64,000 nucleotides of DNA from Hyaloperonospora brassicae (lineage: Eukaryota; Oomycota; Peronosporomycetes; Peronosporales; Peronosporaceae), in assembly GCA_947650285.1 (NCBI GenBank), contig CANTFL010000195.1, positions 124,001-188,000 on the forward strand, written 5' to 3'. Of this stretch, positions 1-10,694 are shown piece by piece. The notes beneath the pieces were generated by a model, which saw only the letters and a list, made by a program, of their open reading frames with translations, had not been told where the DNA came from and searched no databases. Position numbers and translations under genes: made by a program. How positions within the stretch are numbered: the stretch's first letter is position 1; each line of letters opens with the position of its first letter.

Positions 1-1776
1 ATTCTGTCGTGGCTGCCATCGATCGTTGCTGTCGCAGGTGCATGCGAATCGACGTGGACGGGCTAGTATGGAGATTGCCAGCCGCGTACTGGACATGATC
101 CAGGCTTGGGGCGAAGCTTTCTTGCCATTCCGAGTGAGTAGTGCCTGTACGTTTTCGAGAAGTGGTGTCTGAGCGTGCAATACTGACTCTGGAAGCGATG
201 CTAGCACGAGTTCCCTCTGTTTGTCGACACGTACCACAACATGCGGAAGAAAGGCGTCAAGTTCCCGGACCAGTACGACGAGTCCAAGGTGCCGGTACTG
301 ACGCCGTCGTCTTCAGACGTGCTGGGTGGCAGTCAAAGTGGCGCTGCGAACGCAACGTCGGTCTCATCGATCCAAGCACGCAAATCCAGATCGATCGACA
401 CGTCGTCGTATTCCAACAGTAGCAGTAGACTGGGCGGCTTGTCGACGCCGGAGCTGTACCGCGTCGCTACGAACGTGGCCGAGATGTTTGAAGATATGCT
501 GTACGAAGCGCAAAAGCAAACGTCTGGTATCGGCAACCACGGCGTTATGGAAGAATTGGCGGTGGAAGTGAGAGAGATCTTGCACAGGATGGAAGGTGCT
601 ATCCCGGTTGCTCTCTCGGAAGAGGATGCGGTGAGTCTTTTGCTCCTACTGCTGGCGGTCGCGCGTAGAACGAGACTACTGACGTTACTGTCTGCGTTCC
701 CTACACTAGAACATTGAGAAGTACTTGTCCATCAACGACGATCTACATGCCGCACTGAAAAAGTACGATATGCTGCTTGCACGAAATGTGAAGGCAGAAG
801 CAAAGACTGCTGCAAAGTCCGGAAAAGATATACTGAACGACATCGATCTCGTCGATCCGTTTGGACTCGAGGCGGATCCGTTGCCGTCAAAAAATACGAC
901 CACGCGGGATGTGATCGATGGCGACGATTCGTTCGCAGACTTTGTGCACGCACGCGCGGGATCCAAGGCAAAGCGTGATGGCCAAAGTACGATATATAGC
1001 AGCAAGAGCTCGGTATCTGAAGTCGAGTCCAAGCGTGCTGTTCCGATGTCACAGCAAGAACAGGAAGACGACCCATTTGTAAGTTTCGTGCAGCAGCGGG
1101 CCACGAAAATCCTCAGTAGCAACGACCAGAATTGCAAAAGCGAGACAAAGCCGGCAGCACCGCAACTTGCGGACCCTGGGAAGGACTTGATCGATCTCTG
1201 GGATGGTAAGACAAGATGTGAGGCACATGCAGCGAGGTGTAAGAACTGACTCGTAGCCTCGTGACTAGATACAGCTCCTTCCGCGCCTGTTGTTGTCCAA
1301 CCGTCAGCAAAACCTGGACTATGGCTGGAAGATGACCTCACGGCCATTTCGAGCCAGCCAACTAGTGTCTCACACACAGGGCTGGCGAAGACGCCGGCTT
1401 ATGATCCGTGGAGTGGTAACGTTTTGTGGGATACGGGTCATGGGTGACAGCAGAAGTTCTGACAGCGTGATTGCTCCACAGCCGACACGTTGTACGAGCC
1501 CGGTACGTCTACAACAGCACAGTTGGATCCTTGCAGCACAACCAGCAGCACCATCGACACAAGCTCCAGCGGCCGCTCCTCCACAAAGGTGAGTTACCTG
1601 ATTGCACTTTGAACCTTCGGTCGCTAACGCAGTGTCGTTTGTGTCAATCCTAGGCGGCCGCTCCGACGCCCACCCCATCGAATCCGTTCGACGCGATTGA
1701 GTTCGCTGCTCCGGCATTGTCGCAGCAACCGTCACAGCCGGCGGCCAGCAGTTCATTTAACCCTTTTGACATCTAA
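1..1776 (+). CDS. VHS-GAT domain endosomal/clathrin adaptor (TOM1/GGA-like), 5' partial
   Basis: Proteins of this type bind ubiquitinated cargo and clathrin on endosomes or the trans-Golgi. Seen: the first visible exon reads MEIASRVLDMIQAWGEAF, the Trp-containing helix of VHS domains. After an intron at about 135-204, exon 205-630 gives HEFPLFVDTYHNMRKKGVKFP, the end of VHS, then a GAT-like three-helix segment (LSTPELYRVATNVAEMFEDM onward). Exon 710-1205 continues with NIEKYLSINDDLHAALKKYD, the classic GAT end, then an acidic tail with DPFGL, DDPFVSF and LIDLWD motifs typical of AP-2/clathrin binding. Exon 1269-1415 follows. The last exon ends NPFDAIEF...FNPFDI and TAA at 1774-1776; NPF motifs bind EH domains. 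Introns are GT-AG. Exons between 1416 and about 1655 are uncertain: the small exons I can draw there do not join the last exon in phase. The start lies upstream of the window. Confidence 0.85.
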
Positions 1777-1850
1777 GTCTGTATGCCTGTCATCGTCATG
1801 GGGAAAAGCTGCCGACGTTTTTGTGAAGAGCTTTGCGCTCCGTTGCACAT

Positions 1851-2310
1851 TCACGACTTGTCCGGTGACACGTGCGGAGTGTACCCATTTACCCGGTGCA
1901 TACACGTTACTTTGCCGCCGTGTGAAGACAACGAACTACAGACTTCGATACTTCTGATTCGCGAGAGAGGTACATCACAAAACGTTTCCCTTGTAAACGC
2001 TTCTTCGGTTGTAGCGCTGTCGTACAGAAACAGGTGCTCCATCCTGCACCGCTCTTCTGCGAGCCCCAACACGTCCATAAAGTCAATCACATGCAGTCTT
2101 CGATAGCACGTTGCGCAGTTTCCTGCAGCACTACCAGCGTCACATCAATGAGCAAAGTACGAGTACTTCATCGAGAAACATATCGTAAAGCAAAGTAACG
2201 GCCACAAAGCTGTGTGAATCCAGCACCTCGTCAGCACACAAAGCTGAGACTTCGGGAGTAGCGTTTGCTTGTAGGCAGCGAATTGCTAAAGGCCAGTCTT
2301 GCGATATGGT
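1851..2310 (-). pseudogene. possible decayed gene fragment, unrecognised
   Basis: On the minus strand an open stretch from about 2275 reads ...ADEVLDSHSFVAVTLLYDMF..., then needs frame changes to join VTLVVLQETAQRAIEDCM and MIDFMDVLGLAEERC... down to 1851. The residues have protein-like composition but no family is recognisable, and at least two frame breaks are required. It could be a broken gene, or an intron-containing gene whose splice sites I cannot place. It lies tail-to-tail with the VHS-GAT adaptor. Confidence 0.25.
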
Positions 2311-2468
2311 AAATGTTCAATCCATCGTATTGCAGGTGAATAGCTACCGAAGATGCACAAGCGCAACCAATTACTCGCTCCTAGTCACCAACTCGCTGCA
2401 GGCGATACGCGGGGAACGACAGATACCCATCTTAGACGCCTACGATCGTCACCTTTGGCCAATCCTCT

Positions 2469-3098
2469 TCACTTGTTGTTCACTGGCGAGTTCTGCTTGC
2501 CTTCGGTCTCCTTGCGCGCCGTGCCAGCTGAAGTCTGCGCAGCCTCCGACTTCTTAGCACGCGTTTGCTTGGCAGCTTCAAGCGTCTTCTCTGTGTTGGT
2601 CTCCTTTTGCGTCGTTGTTGGCTCCTTCGGTTTCGTCGCCATCGCCTCTGCTCTGGTTCCCATTCCTTTGACAGTATCAACTGCCGCTCCAACCTGCTCT
2701 TTGACCTTTTCGGTCATATTCTTAGCCATGTCTGCGGTTTTAGCAGCAATGCCCTCCGATTGCTCCTTCGCCTCGCCGCTCTTCTCCTTAGTCATCTCCT
2801 TTGCCTCGCCAGCCTTGTCCTTTGCTGTCTCCTTAGCTTGCCCAGCCGTCTCCTTCGCCCGACTGGCCTTTTCTTTCGCCGTGACTTTCGCCTCGCCAGC
2901 CTTGTCCTTTGTTGTCTCCTTCGCTTGGTCAGCCTTTCCCTTTGCTGTCTCCTTCGCTTGGCCAGCCTTATCCTTTGCCTCACCAGCCTTGTCTTTCGCC
3001 GTCTCCTTCATCTCACCGGCCTTTTCCTTAGCCGATCTAGTCTTGTCCTGAGCTATGTCTTTTGCTTGACCAGCCTTCTCTGCACTCGTGCTCTTCAT
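2469..3098 (-). CDS. LEA-like protein, short copy with 11-residue repeats
   Basis: About 209 residues from ATG at 3098. Most of the protein is degenerate 11-residue repeats of the LEA group 3/LEA_4 type (KAGEAKDKAGQ, AKETAKDKA and similar), predicted to form a long amphipathic helix. The last roughly 100 residues (EKSGEAKEQSEGIAAKTADM onward, ending in NNK) are nearly identical to the end of the 577-residue protein at 24935-26757, but the large N-terminal domain of that protein is absent. Homology to the larger gene ends close to MKSTSAEKAGQAKD, which is why I chose this start; the ORF is open to 3251 but the upstream residues look non-coding. LEA proteins are known for desiccation and membrane protection; that role is inferred here. 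It may be a truncated, possibly non-functional duplicate. Confidence 0.6.
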   Translation of the reverse strand: MKSTSAEKAGQAKDIAQDKTRSAKEKAGEMKETAKDKAGEAKDKAGQAKETAKGKADQAKETTKDKAGEAKVTAKEKASRAKETAGQAKETAKDKAGEAKEMTKEKSGEAKEQSEGIAAKTADMAKNMTEKVKEQVGAAVDTVKGMGTRAEAMATKPKEPTTTQKETNTEKTLEAAKQTRAKKSEAAQTSAGTARKETEGKQNSPVNNK

Positions 3099-3109
3099 TG
3101 CACTGGTCG

Positions 3110-5270
3110 TATTCTTCGTCTCGTCACTCGTGTGTCTTGCTGTGTGAATGAGCGATAAAACTGTTGTGAGCGACAAAGCTGTCGGCGCGAGTGGTCCTGT
3201 TCTTGCGTGGTGAGAGATGGGCAGTTGATGCGATTGTTCTCGACATGTCAACTTGCATCACTCACCTCCGTCTACTTCCATCACTCGTGTCGGTGCCACG
3301 CGCCCGAACCACATTGTCTTCTAGTAACAAGAACTGCAGTGACCTAATGCATCAAGAGGTCTGCATTGGAGCTGTTTCTCGAATGAGGTGGAGGTATTCG
3401 ACAGCATGAGACGAACATTTGATGGGATGTGGGATGGTCATACATGCAGCTGAAGTGACGGCTGACTAACTATCGACTATTGGTACTCACGGTGGAAGAA
3501 CAAAGTTGGCGAGAGAAGTTCGATAGACAACTTGCACGATATTGACGATGCTATCGTCATTGCACCACCAAAGAAGGCCGCGATCAGTTTACTCACTGCT
3601 CGAACTGATGGCTGCACATCGACAACGATTCTACTGACGTTTATACGTCTCATTTCGCTTTACTCGACTCGTGTTGCTTTTAGCGCTGTAGTTTACACGT
3701 CGGTTACACCGTCTGCTGATTATGATGTCACGCGATACTCGAAAAGAGGAATAATTATGTTCTGAAGGCATACATGGTACGCGCTGAGAGGATCCAATCA
3801 GTAGATGGCAACACAGTCGCGGATATAACATATGCTCACGTTATAGCTGGCATCAGTTGTAGATGCTTTCACCTGATGACTTCACACTGACTTGGTCCGA
3901 ATCGACAACATGAAAAACAAAGACGAACGCATCAGCTTTGTCGCAAACACAACTTAGTTGGCGTATCGGAACAGGATAAGACAAGCTTTTACAAGGCATT
4001 CGGCGCTTACTCTTAACGCTCGCTCTTAGTATCATTTAAAATATATCAGTAATACATTATATGAGCGAGGATAGTCGCTTCGTTCTTCAAAATATACAGC
4101 AGATTGCATTCAACACGACACCTCTACTAGTTAGCTGTATCAGATACACACCTCACGACACGCTCTACGGCGCGACCTCTTATTCGTTATTTCTCAACCC
4201 CTCGCCTAGCTAGCGGCGGCTACCACACTGTCATGCATTGCAGCAAGCATTCTTGTCGCTTGCATTTTCGAACTCAGAGATAAAAAGTATCCTTTAGCTA
4301 TCATAGCTTAGTCACTCTCGTCGACATTTCTAGCTATAAGATGTCGACTAACCAAACCACATGGCCGAAGACGACGACGATGTTGAGATGACACCATCCT
4401 ACATCTCAACTCTAGAGCAGATTGTCGCGCTAAGGTTTAAGACGTGAAAAAATATACGGTTGTCCGTCGATGGAAGGAGCGCAACACGTACGAGCGTCGA
4501 CTGCATGAGCGATGTGCATCTACATGGGAGCAATACGACAGCATCGTCGTTAGTGTAGGTTTATTATTGAGGGTGAGGTACATTGGTATACTTCTGTAAA
4601 TATTTAATGGCCGAGATCGGTACGTGTGTCGTGAGTGTATACGGACCAGCTGACGCTTCTCTTTGCGATATCCTCTCTGCCTATGTCTTGCACAAGGAAA
4701 GGGCAAATATAACGGATGAAGGCGTGCTCGGCGACATCCATCGCAGTAGTGCCACACTTCAGAAAGACCACCTTCCGTACCTGAAACTCTGCCTGAGACC
4801 CAGCCTAGCACAAACAGACAGAAAGGCGAACTTGTAGCTCGAGTGTGGAGCTACTTCACGCATTTTAATGAGATCTTTGGCCAACACGGCGTACGTTACG
4901 TGCTTGACAGTCGTCAAAACTTACGCAGCAAGATGAAGCACGCGCAAGGTACCGCACCAGCTTTTGGCCGCCAGTCATGCGCTTGAGATGTTGAAGAACA
5001 AGATAACTAGATCAGGTTAAGATAATTGCATTGCGCGCAAATAGATGAGACCGCACCATTAATGGACGTCCTACAGAGCGCTCGAGAGAAAACCCACTAC
5101 TTTTTGCTGCTGAACTTCAGCATTCTTTCAGTAATATCCACGTTCGTTTCTCCAGATAATTATGAGCGAAAGCAAGAGATCAGTGAGTGAGAAGGTGATG
5201 TATATTTAAATACGCGAACGACCAGATATATCCTGTCACCCGGCAACAAGGTTACTGTGGCAACCGCTAA
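3110..5270. other. gene-poor intergenic stretch
   Basis: No ORF here has recognisable domains or coding-like composition. The part around 4110-4290 resembles 19370-19520 (shared TGTATCAGATAC and GCGGCGGCT-CCAC segments), which suggests two copies of an old degenerate repeat. Nothing else could be supported. Confidence 0.5.
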
Positions 5271-5278
5271 TTTATATA

Positions 5279-7846
5279 CTAGGGTAGCATCAGATCGCGG
5301 AAAGCAGTGCGCCTGCGCGCATTCTCCTGTCTCGCGATGATCAGATTCCTCGGTGTCTGTACGGGGCCATGTATGACGTATTGGTCGGCCCGAGAGGTCT
5401 CCAACCAATGATTGACATCAGAATCAAGGAAGCCCGCAACCTCCCGGACCAGACTTGTGTTCGAAGTAGCGTGCGCCTGAACCGAAACTCCTGAGTCCAT
5501 AGCGATATTCGCCAGTCGATCCGCCATGTTGTTGTACGTACGATATTGATGTCTCCAGCTGTAGACATTGATATCGTTGGCGATGGCGCTTGCTTAGGTG
5601 AAGAACCGCACCAAGTGCAGCTTGCGTGGAGGGTGCCGTGTTCGGAGTTGCGAAAGCACAAGCGCACTGTCCCCAATGACATGCAGGGGTGAATATTCGT
5701 TTGTCTGTGCTTGCCGAAGACCGTGGATAAGCCCCCAGAATTTAGCGACATTGTTAGTGGTATCGACAGAGCCTTAGGACACGCTCGATACCCACAAAAC
5801 GCGTGCAGTGTGCGTCGGAACGTGGAGTCGGACAATAATAGCTCCAGCTCCGCCCGGACATGGATTTCCACGGGATCCTCCATCGAAAAAAGGAGGTGTA
5901 GCACCCTGGGCACCGTTTGATAGGCCGTACTTGCAACGAAGGAGGGTCGTCGTAGCAGATGAGGGTATCAGACGATGCCGACCTTACCTGTGTAAGCAGG
6001 TGCCCATCCTCACCCAATTGGACTGGTAGGTTGATCCTCGCAATCTTCGAACTGACCGGCGAAAGATAGTCGTGGCACTTGCTGTGTGCACCTCCTGTGA
6101 TAAAGACGGGTCTTCCATGCGGCGGAGGCGCTCGACCCAGATGGCATGAAGTGTAGTCGAGACGACGAAACGCTACAGCTCTCTAGCTGACGGTAAGACA
6201 GCAGTATGAGCTTCCAAGAAGTCTACAAATGGGTCAATAGATCCCTTGATAACATCCCAGGCGTTGAGCGGGATCCCGGGGAGGTACATTCCAAGCACTC
6301 AGACATACAAGTCAGCCTCCTGGAAAGAACCAAGTTATCTCCACCGATCAAGTAGATAATCCCAGTCTTTACGCGCGCTAGGGCATGTTCAAAATCTATG
6401 GCTTGCCAGAACTGGACCAGCATCCGCACACTCAGGTGCGGGGCAAGACTGATCTTGCTTCGCCCAATTCCAGAGGGGGAAACTGTTACTGTTCAGACGA
6501 TATAGCGTCTGAGCGTTGGTCGGAAAGGAAGCACGAATTCGCCAAATATCTACCCACGTGATCAATGGTAAATCTTCCGATATCACTCTAAAGTCCGTCT
6601 TTGCAACTCGTTCATCAAGAAGTCAAGCTCCTTCAAGATAGAGCCACCGGGAGTCGAGCTGTTTTAGTTTCCTTCGTCACGGCTGCTACCGTCGACACCC
6701 TGTCCACAGGTGGACAACGCGCGTGAGAACTGGATGGGCGCCAAAGTGGACAGGAGTCCCACTGGTCAAGGACGCGGCTATGACGCACGCCTCCATCGAC
6801 AAGACTGGGTGCACCCGACATTCCGTGCCTGTATCGAAATGGTGGAGCGATGTACATTCACTAGTGAGAAGTCAGTCATGAAATCGGTGAACCTTCGTTG
6901 AGTACGCAGTTAAGGACCCAGTTTCCAGCGCCCTATATATCAGGGACGGAAAATTGTAGAGAAGGGAGAGGCAGAAGGACCAAAAATGCAGTCGCTTCGC
7001 CATAGACTGGGTCTTCATGTCACGCGTGGGAGAGAACAAGACAATGCCTGTCTGCAGGGTCACCCAAGACATTTTCTCGCCAAGGTAATTCAAACAAGAG
7101 GCAAAATCGGCTCCGTTTGATGCATATGCCGTACCCCTTCGATCTCGCAGCCACGACATATCCTTGAGCGTGGCGTGAACAAGACATTAGTGATCAAATG
7201 GTCCCGATGACGCTACTTCAGCACGCATTCCGGCGCGCAGTCTGTCATCAATGACCCGCTGAACATCAATCATGACACTACCGTCTTCATTATGGGTGAC
7301 TGTGGATCTCGATGCCAATGAGCATGCTCGTCAACAGACCTCCCGGACGGCACCTTGACGAGCGTATCGAGCCACAAAAATACTGACAACTTTGGACACG
7401 GTTGGCTAGAGCGTCGCTCGATATCGCGATACTTGTCTTTCGTACAACAAGGAGTGATGTAGGCCGGACCCGACCCATTCGATCCCCATAAGTAATCGCT
7501 AATTTGTAAGTCCTTCAAAAAGAGTATCTGCCCATTGTTCATTTGCTCAAGCCGTCATAGTCATCAATTCCGTCCGAATACAGGGCACCGGCTATTCTCC
7601 TCTATTGGATTGGTAAAGTAGCTATCTCGGAAGGGACCCACGGCTCGGATCGCTTGTCATCACGGACGCCCCATAGAAAGTCGATAATTAAGCTTTGCAG
7701 CCGTATAACCACCGCGGGAGGAGGCCAACGTTGCCATGAAAAGAAATTAATTTTGGGAAAAGCGATAGCAATGACGAGCTGAGACCGTTGTTCCACCGCG
7801 TGAGTCTTTTTTCGTATTAAGACAAGTCGGATCCAGAGAGGCCGGA
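5279..7846 (-). mobile_element. decayed non-LTR (LINE) retrotransposon, 3' part of pol with RNase H
   Basis: Read on the minus strand from 7846 downward. At 7602-7796 is the RT C-terminal region (EQRSQLVIAIAFPKINFF, then SLIIDFLWG). Scattered pieces follow, then an RNase H domain from about 5920 to 5280: FFDGGSRGNPCPGGAGA (first catalytic Asp in the DGGSRGN motif), GLIHGLRQAQTNEYSPLHV, IGDSALVLSQLR, and NNMADRLANIAMDSG with the final catalytic Asp. Several stops and frame changes break it, including a stop after RFFT near 5595 and one after WVSSVS near 5770. This domain order is typical of oomycete LINEs with a terminal RNase H. It is inactive. The upstream part is separated by the Gypsy insertion and resumes at 15662. 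Confidence 0.75.
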
Positions 7847-8374
7847 TGTAACGGGGTTACACGTCGGCTGGTAGCCGACGATAGGTGTGGGGCACACACG
7901 AGAGGGGGGTACCCTATAAGGTAATATTAGAACACAGTGAACGTATCAATTGTTGAAGACTGGTGTCTGTCATCAATTGATTGCAAGATCTTTTAAGAGG
8001 TTATTTAGGGCAGGTTAAATACGTTGTTCTAAGATGTTCTTTTAGGTTAAATGAAGAAATAAAATTCAGTTCCCATTTTGATCAACAAAAGACACGTGCC
8101 TCTCTGAGGCGTCTTGCGATCGTAAGGAAGTAGCAACGCCTTGTTAAGGCAGCTACTCCTTGTGCACTTAGTGCGTTCGATTCTTTGAATCGTTTGGTCC
8201 CCCCTGGAACAGGGACCGTAAGCTCTTTGAGCTGTTGACTCTCTGAGTCGGGTTCTCTGAACCACCTTTAAGCTCTCTGAGCTGTTGACTCTCTGAGTCG
8301 GGTTCTTTGAACCAAAGTTGCTCATTGAGCGTAAAGTCTTCCTCTGACCTAAGGAGCTGTGTAGCTCCGCTACA
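7847..8374 (+). repeat. 5' LTR of the Gypsy element
   Basis: 528 bp, TGTAACGGGG...CCGCTACA. It matches 15135-15661 except for a G/T near 7899, G/A and A/G changes in the next 80 bp, one A/G near 8031, and one C in the run near 8200. The 3' half is a string of perfect hairpins: GCCTC-GAGGC, CGATTC-GAATCG, AGCTC-GAGCT, GACTC-GAGTC, GGTTC-GAACC and repeats of these, each with a 3-nt TCT or TTT loop. A roughly 50-bp unit occurs twice in tandem (about 8220-8320). Confidence 0.95.
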
Positions 8375-8376
8375 CT

Positions 8377-8394
8377 TGGTAGCACCAGTAGTCA
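8377..8394 (+). other. primer binding site, initiator tRNA-Met type
   Basis: TGGTAGCACC starts two bases after the 5' LTR. It is close to the initiator-Met primer site known from yeast Ty1 (TGGTAGCGCC). The tRNA assignment is by similarity of the first bases only. Confidence 0.6.
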
Positions 8395-8433
8395 ATCTAC
8401 ACCTGAGTCGGTAACGACTGATCCTCTGCGAGG

Positions 8434-9467
8434 ATGGAGCAATCCACACCCCTCTCTGAGGCTCAAAAGGTCGCGCTTGATAAGCTGACCGCGGCCGTAG
8501 GACTAGAGTATGTGGAGTTTCTAGCTGCACAGGGTCCCGATGTGCTCAATGCACGAGTCGAGGCCTTTATGCAGTATGAAACGGCCCTGTTGGGCCAGGT
8601 TCAAAACCAAGTAGCGTCGGCTATGCCGACACGCTACGTGGCTATGCCACCAGAAGAGGCTAAGCCTCGTCCCCTTCGGGTAGATGTTAAACTTTACTCC
8701 GGGAAGGAGGGGGAGAACTTGACCCTCTGGATTCGTGAGATGAGATGGCCATGGAATCTGGTCTCATCTCACTAGAGAACCAGCGGGTCTCTTTGGCTAT
8801 CTCTAAGCTCGATGGTAGAGCTAGAGAGTGGGCTTTGACGTGTGGCACGTCGGTCAATTTGGCATTTCCCACGTGGGAATCGCTCAAGTTAGACCTCATG
8901 CGAGTTTTCTCGCCGCCTAACCAGGCATATCGCGTGCGCTCACGCTTCTTGTCTACCCGTCAGGGTAAGAGCGAGTTAACAGACTATGTCCAAGAGTTGA
9001 GAACTCTAATGGCTGCTATGCAGTCTGACCCTCTCCCTGAGACTGTCTACGTGACAGTCTTCATGGAAGGTCTCCGCACTGGCGTGGCCAGAACCGAGGT
9101 TTTTCGGGTTCATCCCTCTACCTTCGAGGAAGCTGTGAGCGTCGCTCAAAATGCTGAGCACAACTTCAAGTCGGCCAGACTTGGTTGGAATGGGTACAAC
9201 CCAAGCTTTGCGAGGGCGGCCTCTGCGAGGACTTCGGCTTACTGTAAGCCAGAACCGATGGATCTCAGCCATGCTGAATATGAAGGCGAAGCGGAGCTTC
9301 ATGTTGCGGAGCAACGACAGGACGTGAGGCGCTGTTACACGTGCGGAAGCACTAAGCACTTGCGTCCCACTTGTCCCTTGCGTAGGCAACAACCGACTCC
9401 TATGAGTCGAAACCCCAGCCTCAACCAGAAACCTGGTATGGCACGGGGAAACGTCGACACCCAGTAG
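8434..9467 (+). pseudogene. gag: Gypsy gag, frameshifted, with CCHC zinc knuckle
   Basis: Structural polyprotein of the element. The first part (8434 to about 8740, [18 protein letters not shown]...) is in one frame. At about 8740 (within GAGATGAGATGGCC) the frame must change to reach the rest (8745-9467), which holds the retrotransposon gag core (SLAISKLDGRAREWALTC, FRSRF-like VRSRFLSTRQGKSELTDYVQEL, ETVYVTVFMEGLRTG) and a zinc knuckle CYTCGSTKHLRPTC of the CX2CX4HX4C form. Gag ends at TAG 9465-9467, which lies in a strong stem-loop. The frame break looks like a small indel, not a programmed shift, because it falls inside the gag core and not at the gag-pol border. Confidence 0.85.
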
Positions 9468-9489
9468 GCGCGGGGCGCCCTACTGGGGT
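9459..9489 (+). promoter_or_regulatory. stem-loop over the gag stop codon
   Basis: ACCCAGTAGGCGC (9459-9471) pairs with GCGCCCTACTGGGGT (9475-9489) apart from two single-base bulges, leaving a 3-nt loop. The gag TAG (9465-9467) sits in the 5' strand of the stem, between gag and protease. A structured stop could affect readthrough or frameshifting, but the element has many similar hairpins, so a special role is only a possibility. Confidence 0.45.
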
Positions 9490-9523
9490 AGAACTAAGTT
9501 CTGTCACATCTCTACGAGATAAA

Positions 9524-10216
9524 GTGAAACAGGGCTTAGCCCCACTTAGCGCTGTGCCAGCCAGCACAGAGCGTGGATACAAGCCTGGCTTGTTAGTCGC
9601 CGAGGCGACAGTAAAAGGCTTTGAGAAGCCGTGGTCGATTTTAATCGATTCAGGAGCATCATGTAACTATGCTCGACGTCGTTCCCTTGAGGGAAGTCAG
9701 CGATACGCTGAAGCGCTCAAAGCGCACGAAGGTGATTCGATCACCGTTCGTTTAGCGACTGGTAGTCGCGTCACGGTGCCTAAAGTTCCGTTGAACTTAG
9801 GTGTGAAGTTTTTGGACTTTGACAGCATTAAACGTTGTCTCGTCCTCGATTTGGATTCGAGATATGATCTCATCCTGGGTATGGCTTGGCTTGAACGCCA
9901 TGAGCCATGGATTGATTGGAGGTCTAAGACCTTAGGCGCAACGCGCAATGTTCCTAGCGAAGCTTTGGAGAGTCATGAACCCACCTTTGCTAGGCAACAA
10001 AAGCGCTATTGGCGCGAGCCATTGACGGAAAATGTCAATGTGCTGGACATTGGTGTGTCAGAGTTATTTAACTCGAATGTCGATGACATAAATATTGAGC
10101 GGAGCTCTTCTAACGCGTTTGGAGAGCGTTATACTCCGTTGAGTGATACTCGTTGTGATACTGAGTCACTGCATGCGTCAAGCATGGTTGGCCTAGGGCC
10201 GAGACATCAAGTATAA
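9524..10216 (+). CDS. Gypsy aspartic protease region
   Basis: 230 codons. Retropepsin active site: WSILIDSGASCNYARR, with the D-S-G triad near residue 42. A second conserved segment, YDLILGMAWLERHEPWIDW (I-L-G-M-x-W-L), lies near residues 113-131 and is typical of Ty3/Gypsy proteases. The first ATG in this frame is at 9524, 56 bp past the gag stop; in the intact element protease is probably part of a larger polyprotein. The frame is closed by TAA at 10214, stays the same into the repeat-containing linker that follows, and then changes before RT. Confidence 0.8.
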   Translation: MKQGLAPLSAVPASTERGYKPGLLVAEATVKGFEKPWSILIDSGASCNYARRRSLEGSQRYAEALKAHEGDSITVRLATGSRVTVPKVPLNLGVKFLDFDSIKRCLVLDLDSRYDLILGMAWLERHEPWIDWRSKTLGATRNVPSEALESHEPTFARQQKRYWREPLTENVNVLDIGVSELFNSNVDDINIERSSSNAFGERYTPLSDTRCDTESLHASSMVGLGPRHQV

Positions 10217-10230
10217 AATATCTCTGATGT

Positions 10231-10470
10231 AAGTGCGGTGGCACGTGAAATTACACAGAGTGAGGGCGGCCGAGGTGGCACCTCACTGAATGTCGGTAAT
10301 GACATTGTTGGCGAGAGGCCAGAGTGTTCAGGGCTAGGCCCTAATGCTATAAGTGCGGTGGCACGTGAAATTACACAGAGTGAGGGCGGCCGAGGTGGCA
10401 CCTCACTTAATGTCGGTAATGACATTGTTGGCGAGAAGACAGAGTGTTTAGGGCTAGGCCCGAATAATGT
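10231..10470 (+). repeat. two tandem copies of a 120-bp unit in the protease-RT linker
   Basis: Copy 1 begins AGTGCGGTGGCACGTG at 10231 and copy 2 begins with the same bases at 10351, giving a period of 120 bp (40 codons, frame-preserving). A shorter diverged third start occurs near 10471. The encoded unit reads VAREITQSEGGRGGTSLN... and carries no known domain. Confidence 0.8.
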
Positions 10471-10694
10471 ACGTGAAGTGGTACGTGTAAACCCACTGGG
10501 TGAAGTGTTCGAGTTACGTAACACTTCACCAGATGTCGCTCAAGACATGAGCTCTCGTATAGAGCGTGCTAAGATGAATAGCAACCATGGGAACTTTGCT
10601 GTCCCGGCCTCTAAGAGGCGTAAGGTTTCTTTGAGGAAACTATCGAAGCGTAGGGTGGTGACTGTTAAGCGCCCAACGTTTAAGAAGTCACGAA

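Noticed and set aside
5279..6017. Intact RNase H gene
   Set aside because: Needs several stops and frame changes to be ignored; it is a LINE relic.
8047..8530. Minus-strand ORFs over the 5' LTR and gag start
   Set aside because: They coincide with the LTR hairpin array, recur in the 3' LTR and have no domain content.
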